A DNA stretch of 10,033 nucleotides from Actinomycetota bacterium (GTDB lineage Bacteria > Actinomycetota > Actinomycetes > Actinomycetales > Microbacteriaceae): positions 1-10,033 of the forward strand of contig WLNS01000049.1 of the NCBI GenBank assembly GCA_009699665.1. The letters are read 5' to 3'. The notes under the pieces were generated by a model that did not search any database, was not told the DNA's origin, and saw only the letters and a program-made list of their open reading frames with translations. The translations under genes were made by a program, and so were the position numbers. Positions 6,679 to 10,033 of this stretch are shown here, in pieces. Numbering within the stretch: the stretch's first letter is position 1; the number at the start of each line of letters is the position of its first letter.

Positions 6679-8174
6679 GCAGCCACACTCGTCGCGGTCG
6701 AAAAGGCGTCTTTGGCCTTGTCGGCAATCGGAATCGTGGTGGGGTCTTGCTCGAGTCCCTGTATGGCGGCTCCCGAGGAATCGACAACGGCGGCCACAAT
6801 CTGGGTCACCTGTTCCGCGGGCAGCTTCTCATCGGTCAGTGACGCGGTGAGCACGCCCTGAATCGAGGCAAAAAGAATTGTTCCGAGCACGGCGATACCC
6901 AGGGCCGATCCGAGCTGACGAGAGGTGCTCTGCGTTCCCGATGCTTGTCCCGACTGCGTAATGGGTACATCGAGCAGAATCACGTTGGTCAACTGAGCGG
7001 TGGCGAGTCCCACACCGAGCCCATAAGAGAACAGCCATGGCGTAATCGTGAGCCACGAGCTATTTGCGTTTATCGCGAATCCGAGACCAGCCACACCAAT
7101 GATCTCGAGCACGATGCCGAGGCGCACCATGGTGACTGGCGTTACTCGTCCGCTGAGCCCACCGGCCACGCCACTGGCCACGAAGGCGCCAATGGCGAGA
7201 GCCAACAGGATGAGACCGGTTTGCAGAGCGTCATACCCAATGACGAATTGAAGCCAGAGCGGGAGAGACAGAATAATGCCAAATTCGCCCATCGAGATGA
7301 CCGCTGCGGCCACGTTGCCGTTGGTGAAAGACGAGATACGGAAGAGCGAGAAGTTGATGAGGGTCGACTTGCCCGCCTTTTCGCGCGCTCGACCGTAGGC
7401 GATAAATGCATAGGTGGCCAAGATGAAAACGGCAAAGAAGAACGGGATGATCGAGACGGTGAGCGGCCACGACCAGTCGCCAATGACGAGTTCCTTATTC
7501 ACCAGCCACCAGCCGTAGGTGCGTCCCTCGATGAGTCCAAAGACGAGCGTCGCCATTGCTACCACCGAGAAGAAGGCGCTCAGCCAGTCGATACGTCGCG
7601 CGATTGCCTCTTTGGATTCAGGGATGGTGAGCATGGCACCAATGACAATGATGACGACTAAGGGAATGTTGATGCCGAAGGCCCAGCGCCAAGAAAAGTC
7701 TGTGGTGAGCCAGCCACCGAGCAGCGGACCCACGGCGACCATGCCGCCGATGGTGGAGCCCCAGACGGCGAACGCGATGCCGCGTTCTCGACCCTGGAAG
7801 TTTGCGTTGACGAGCGAGAGCGTGGTGGGCAACACCATGGCGCCACCGACGCCCTGAAGAACCCGCGAGAGGATGAGCAGTTCACCCGTGGGAGCGAAAG
7901 CGGCCAGCACAGAGGCCACACCAAAAATGAGCAGACCGATGACGAGAATGCGACGTCGACCGAATCGGTCGGAGAGCGCGCCGAACACCAGAAGAAGGGC
8001 GGCAAAGACCAACGTGTAGGACTCTTGAACCCACTGCACCTGGGTGCTCGAAATTCCGAGATCATCGATAATTGACGGGATCGAGACGTTGACAATCGTG
8101 GAGTCAACAATAATCAGCGAAATGCCGAGGCTGACGAATAAAAGACCGAACCAGCGCGTGCGAGAAGAAGCCAT
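6594..8174 (-). CDS. MFS transporter, DHA2 (EmrB/QacA-like) 14-TM family
   Basis: This 526-residue permease is probably a proton-driven drug or metabolite exporter in the cytoplasmic membrane. TM1 has I-I-V-D-S-T-I-V-N-V (21-30). Motif A is G-A-L-S-D-R-F-G-R-R-R (65-75). The motif B-like R-V-L-Q-G-V-G-G-A (104-112) and motif C G-P-L-L-G-G-W-L (149-156) follow, then S-W-R-W-A-F-G-I-N-I-P, typical of DHA2 members. Length and hydrophobic pattern fit 14 helices, with a short extracytoplasmic stretch (about 445-490) before the last helix and a basic tail. The ATG at 8174 has a -10 hexamer 6 bases upstream, so it is probably leaderless. The last 85 bases, encoding TM14 and the tail, overlap the end of the acyl-CoA oxidase-like gene. 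It is not an obvious recent copy of the truncated MFS at 3352. Substrate unknown. Confidence 0.93.
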   Translation of the reverse strand: MASSRTRWFGLLFVSLGISLIIVDSTIVNVSIPSIIDDLGISSTQVQWVQESYTLVFAALLLVFGALSDRFGRRRILVIGLLIFGVASVLAAFAPTGELLILSRVLQGVGGAMVLPTTLSLVNANFQGRERGIAFAVWGSTIGGMVAVGPLLGGWLTTDFSWRWAFGINIPLVVIIVIGAMLTIPESKEAIARRIDWLSAFFSVVAMATLVFGLIEGRTYGWWLVNKELVIGDWSWPLTVSIIPFFFAVFILATYAFIAYGRAREKAGKSTLINFSLFRISSFTNGNVAAAVISMGEFGIILSLPLWLQFVIGYDALQTGLILLALAIGAFVASGVAGGLSGRVTPVTMVRLGIVLEIIGVAGLGFAINANSSWLTITPWLFSYGLGVGLATAQLTNVILLDVPITQSGQASGTQSTSRQLGSALGIAVLGTILFASIQGVLTASLTDEKLPAEQVTQIVAAVVDSSGAAIQGLEQDPTTIPIADKAKDAFSTATSVAAYSAAGFLALGFVATLSLGAKRREESAK

Positions 8175-8179
8175 GAGCC

Positions 8180-8185
8180 TAATCT
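8180..8185 (+). promoter_or_regulatory. -10 hexamer for leaderless NRAMP-related transcript
   Basis: TAATCT lies exactly 6 bases before ATG 8192. There is no Shine-Dalgarno sequence in the 17-base gap. The hexamer overlaps the opposing -10 at 8181-8186, and any -35 would fall inside the MFS coding region (about 8157-8162), where no consensus is visible. Confidence 0.5.
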
Positions 8186-8186
8186 A
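8181..8186 (-). promoter_or_regulatory. -10 hexamer for leaderless MFS transcript
   Basis: On the minus strand, TAGATT lies exactly 6 bases before ATG 8174. There is no Shine-Dalgarno sequence. It shares five of its six base pairs with the opposing -10 of the NRAMP-related gene (8180-8185). No clear -35 is seen. Confidence 0.5.
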
Positions 8187-8191
8187 ACGGT

Positions 8192-9448
8192 ATGGGGCAT
8201 CATCCAGCGCGCGGACGCATGAGGGGCAAAGGATACTTCTCGCGCCTCGGTCCGGGAATTGTGAGTGGAGCCGCCGATGACGATCCGTCGGGCATTGCGA
8301 CCTATTCGCAAATTGGCGCGGCCACGGGTTTTCGACTTCTGTGGGGCGTGGTGTTTTTGCTGCCGCTGGCATATGCCGTGCAGGAGGCCTGCGCGCGCCT
8401 CGCCATCGTGACCGGACAGGGGCTGGCGGGGGTCATTCGCACGCGCCTGCCACGACCCGTGCTCTACATTTCGGTGCTCCTCGTGGCCGTGGCGAACACC
8501 GTCAACATTGCTGCGGACCTCGCCAGCATGGCCGCGGCGTTCAACCTCATCGTTCCCGTGCCGCAACTAGTCGGAGTGATTGCCTTCGCCCTCATCATCC
8601 TGCTGCTCGAAATCTTTATTCCGTATCACCGCTATGCCAAGATTTTGCGCTGGCTGTGTCTGTCTCTTGTTGCCTACGTTGCCGTTCTCTTTGTGGTGCA
8701 GGTGCCGTGGGGCGAGGCCGGCATGAGTGTCATCGTGCCCCGCTTTGATTGGACGAAGGCCGATATTTCTCTGCTGATCGCCATGGCCGGAACCACCATT
8801 TCGCCCTACCTGTTCTTTTGGCAGTCGGCCGAAGAGGTGGAATCCCGCACCGCCACAGGCAACGTCAAGGTGAGTAAGAACCACATTCGGGCCATGCGTG
8901 GCGATGTCGGCGCGGGCATGATTGCGACGGTTGTGGTGGCGGGCAGCATTCTCATTACAGCCGCGGCCACCCTGCATGCTCACGACATCACGAATATTCA
9001 AACGGCCGAGCAGGCGGCCCAGGCGTTGGCGCCCATTGCGGGCCCCTATGCCTCGCTGCTTTTTTTACTCGGCATCGTGGGAACGGGATTGCTGACCGTT
9101 CCCGTTCTTGCCGGCGCTACGTCGTATGCCATGGCCGAGACTTTTGGCTGGTCGGAGAGCCTCGAAAAAAAGCCGCTGCAAGCGCGAGCGTTTTATGCCG
9201 TCATCATGGCGTCTATCCTGATCGGGCTCGGCCTGAATCTGGGCGGCGTGGATGCGATCCAGTTCTTGCTCATCGCCGCTGTTATTAACGGCCTGACGGC
9301 GCCTTTCTTGTTGGCCGTTATCTGGTGGTTGGGGCGCGACCGAAAACTTCTGGGTCGCTGGCGAAGCCGATGGTGGTCACAGTGGTTGGTGGGGTTGGCC
9401 ACCGTGGCGATGACCACGCTGCCGTTACTCTGGCTGCTGGCGCCGTAG
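8192..9448 (+). CDS. NRAMP-related divalent metal ion transporter
   Basis: This 418-residue membrane protein has about eleven hydrophobic segments and the LeuT-like NRAMP fold. It should carry a divalent cation across the cytoplasmic membrane, probably with protons or down its gradient. TM1 reads G-P-G-I-V-S-G-A-A-D-D-D-P-S-G-I (20-35), so the classical D-P-G-N metal motif is D-P-S-G here. The TM6 position reads I-S-P-Y-L-F-F-W-Q (203-211) instead of the classical A/M-P-H with its metal-binding Met and His. The protein therefore belongs to a divergent NRAMP-related branch, not the MntH branch. Some divergent relatives are known to favour Mg2+ or Al3+, so the ion here is open. The ATG at 8192 fits a leaderless transcript. 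It is convergent with the DUF5652-like gene, with a 14-base gap and no clear terminator. Confidence 0.88.
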   Translation: MGHHPARGRMRGKGYFSRLGPGIVSGAADDDPSGIATYSQIGAATGFRLLWGVVFLLPLAYAVQEACARLAIVTGQGLAGVIRTRLPRPVLYISVLLVAVANTVNIAADLASMAAAFNLIVPVPQLVGVIAFALIILLLEIFIPYHRYAKILRWLCLSLVAYVAVLFVVQVPWGEAGMSVIVPRFDWTKADISLLIAMAGTTISPYLFFWQSAEEVESRTATGNVKVSKNHIRAMRGDVGAGMIATVVVAGSILITAAATLHAHDITNIQTAEQAAQALAPIAGPYASLLFLLGIVGTGLLTVPVLAGATSYAMAETFGWSESLEKKPLQARAFYAVIMASILIGLGLNLGGVDAIQFLLIAAVINGLTAPFLLAVIWWLGRDRKLLGRWRSRWWSQWLVGLATVAMTTLPLLWLLAP

Positions 9449-9462
9449 TTCCCCGATCGGCC

Positions 9463-9699
9463 CTATGACTTTTTCTTGGGCACGCCCGCCAATTTCGAGA
9501 AGTAGAACAGGTAGAAAATTTCGAGGATGCCCGCGGTGTTTACGAGAAAGAGCACGATAAACCATGCCTTGCTGTGTCGTGAGCCGGCGCGGTAGAGGGC
9601 GAGACCCTTCCAGATGGCACTCCAGACGCCCAGAATGACGATGAGCCAGATGACCCAGGTTGGGAGTCCTGACCAGGTTTCAACGCTTGTTGTTTGCAT
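9463..9699 (-). CDS. Small two-helix membrane protein, DUF5652-like
   Basis: This 78-residue protein has two predicted membrane helices (about 13-33 and 45-68). W-K-G-L-A-L-Y-R-A-G lies in the loop, then K-A-W-F-I-V-L-F-L-V-N-T and G-I-L-E-I-F-Y-L-F at the second helix. It ends with a lysine-rich tail (K-K-K-S). This pattern matches my recollection of the DUF5652 family, which has no known function. The start is uncertain: ATG 9699 is preferred because the extra N-terminal residues from GTG 9717 (with two cysteines) look unlike the family, but neither start has a Shine-Dalgarno sequence. It stands alone, convergent with the NRAMP-related gene and divergent from the gene at 9758. Confidence 0.72.
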   Translation of the reverse strand: MQTTSVETWSGLPTWVIWLIVILGVWSAIWKGLALYRAGSRHSKAWFIVLFLVNTAGILEIFYLFYFSKLAGVPKKKS

Positions 9700-9729
9700 G
9701 CGGCAAGTTTGGCACACCCACTAGCCAGA

Positions 9730-9735
9730 AACCTA
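9730..9735 (-). promoter_or_regulatory. Weak -10 candidate for the DUF5652-like gene
   Basis: On the minus strand, TAGGTT would place transcription start near 9722, about 23 bases before ATG 9699 and 5 bases before the alternative GTG 9717. There is no -35 consensus. It is the only TANNNT hexamer I found suitably placed for this gene. Confidence 0.25.
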
Positions 9736-9745
9736 TGCCACCCCC

Positions 9746-9751
9746 TAGAGT
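9746..9751 (+). promoter_or_regulatory. -10 hexamer for leaderless transcript of the gene at 9758
   Basis: TAGAGT lies exactly 6 bases before ATG 9758, with no Shine-Dalgarno sequence between. The layout is the same as at 8180-8192. No clear -35 is visible. Confidence 0.5.
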
Positions 9752-9757
9752 CTCTTC

Positions 9758-10033
9758 ATGAAACTTCCTCACTGGGCACTCACGACCCGTCGCGTCGTTG
9801 GCGTTGCCAGAATTGTCCTGGCTATTGGCATCTTTGCTGCGGTGGCTACTCAGGTGGGCGATCGCATCGCACATGACCTGTTCCGCCCGGGTGAATACTT
9901 CGCGTTCTTTACCATCCAGACGGCAATGATGTTCGTCGTCGTTCTCATTGCGGCGGGCATCATGTCGCTGCGCACCGCGAGCGATACGCGCCTCTTAACC
10001 GTCTTTCGCATGATGGTCGTGCCCTACGCCATC
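9758..10033 (+). CDS. Probable Pr6Pr-type membrane protein, N-terminal part (runs off window)
   Basis: The 92 codons seen start at ATG 9758 and are open to the right edge. A basic N-terminus (T-T-R-R-V-V-G) leads into a first helix (about 13-32). After a polar loop comes Y-F-A-F-F-T-I-Q-T (47-55) entering a second helix (about 49-70), then a basic loop and a third hydrophobic segment at the edge. The tyrosine/phenylalanine-rich F-F-T-I-Q motif at the start of helix two is characteristic of Pr6Pr / FAR-17a-AIG1-like membrane proteins. Their biochemical role in bacteria is not established. With only the N-terminus visible, the family call is moderate. Confidence 0.65.
   Translation, partial: MKLPHWALTTRRVVGVARIVLAIGIFAAVATQVGDRIAHDLFRPGEYFAFFTIQTAMMFVVVLIAAGIMSLRTASDTRLLTVFRMMVVPYAI

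Noticed and set aside
6945..7661. 238-codon plus-strand frame inside the MFS region
   Set aside because: It is a highly charged product, antisense to membrane helices of the MFS gene, with no ribosome binding site or promoter noticed.
3352..8174. The truncated MFS and the full MFS as a recent tandem duplication
   Set aside because: Both are DHA2-type, but their N-termini differ widely outside the shared family motifs and no nucleotide-level repeat between them was noticed. Two separate genes are more likely.

Overview
The window looks like chromosomal DNA of a high-GC Actinobacterium, most likely Microbacteriaceae or close relatives. This rests on base and codon use, on several genes with a TANNNT -10 hexamer 6-7 bases before the start codon (the leaderless layout common in Actinobacteria), and on protein resemblance judged by eye. 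No search was run, so the lineage is inference.

Layout, left to right. Positions 2-991 (+) are the 3' end of an RND efflux permease, followed by a hairpin terminator. A 211-base gap carries a promoter candidate and a structured leader. Positions 1203-3248 (+) encode a DEAD-box RNA helicase with a repetitive, charged N-terminal tail of about 270 residues. After a second terminator comes the N-terminal stub of an MFS drug-efflux gene (3352-3630, +). It is cut off at the 3' end of a DMT/EamA transporter gene (3627-4541, -), which looks like a deletion scar. Divergent from the DMT gene is a large acyl-CoA oxidase/dehydrogenase-family gene (4609-6678, +). Its 3' end overlaps by 85 bases, tail to tail, a complete 14-TM DHA2-type MFS gene (6594-8174, -). 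That MFS gene is separated by only 17 bases from a divergent NRAMP-related metal transporter gene (8192-9448, +). The window ends with a small two-helix membrane protein resembling DUF5652 (9463-9699, -) and the start of a probable Pr6Pr-type membrane protein (9758 to the edge, +).

Most genes alternate in orientation and appear to be single transcription units, so I see no operon-level pathway. The common theme is membrane transport (RND, two MFS genes of which one is broken, DMT, NRAMP). I found no tRNA, rRNA, CRISPR array, insertion sequence or phage gene. I also found no convincing undescribed multi-gene system. The most interesting points are the truncated MFS junction, the overlapping divergent leaderless promoters near 8180, the 85-base antisense coding overlap, the repeat-built helicase tail and its leader, and the non-canonical metal-site motifs of the NRAMP relative.
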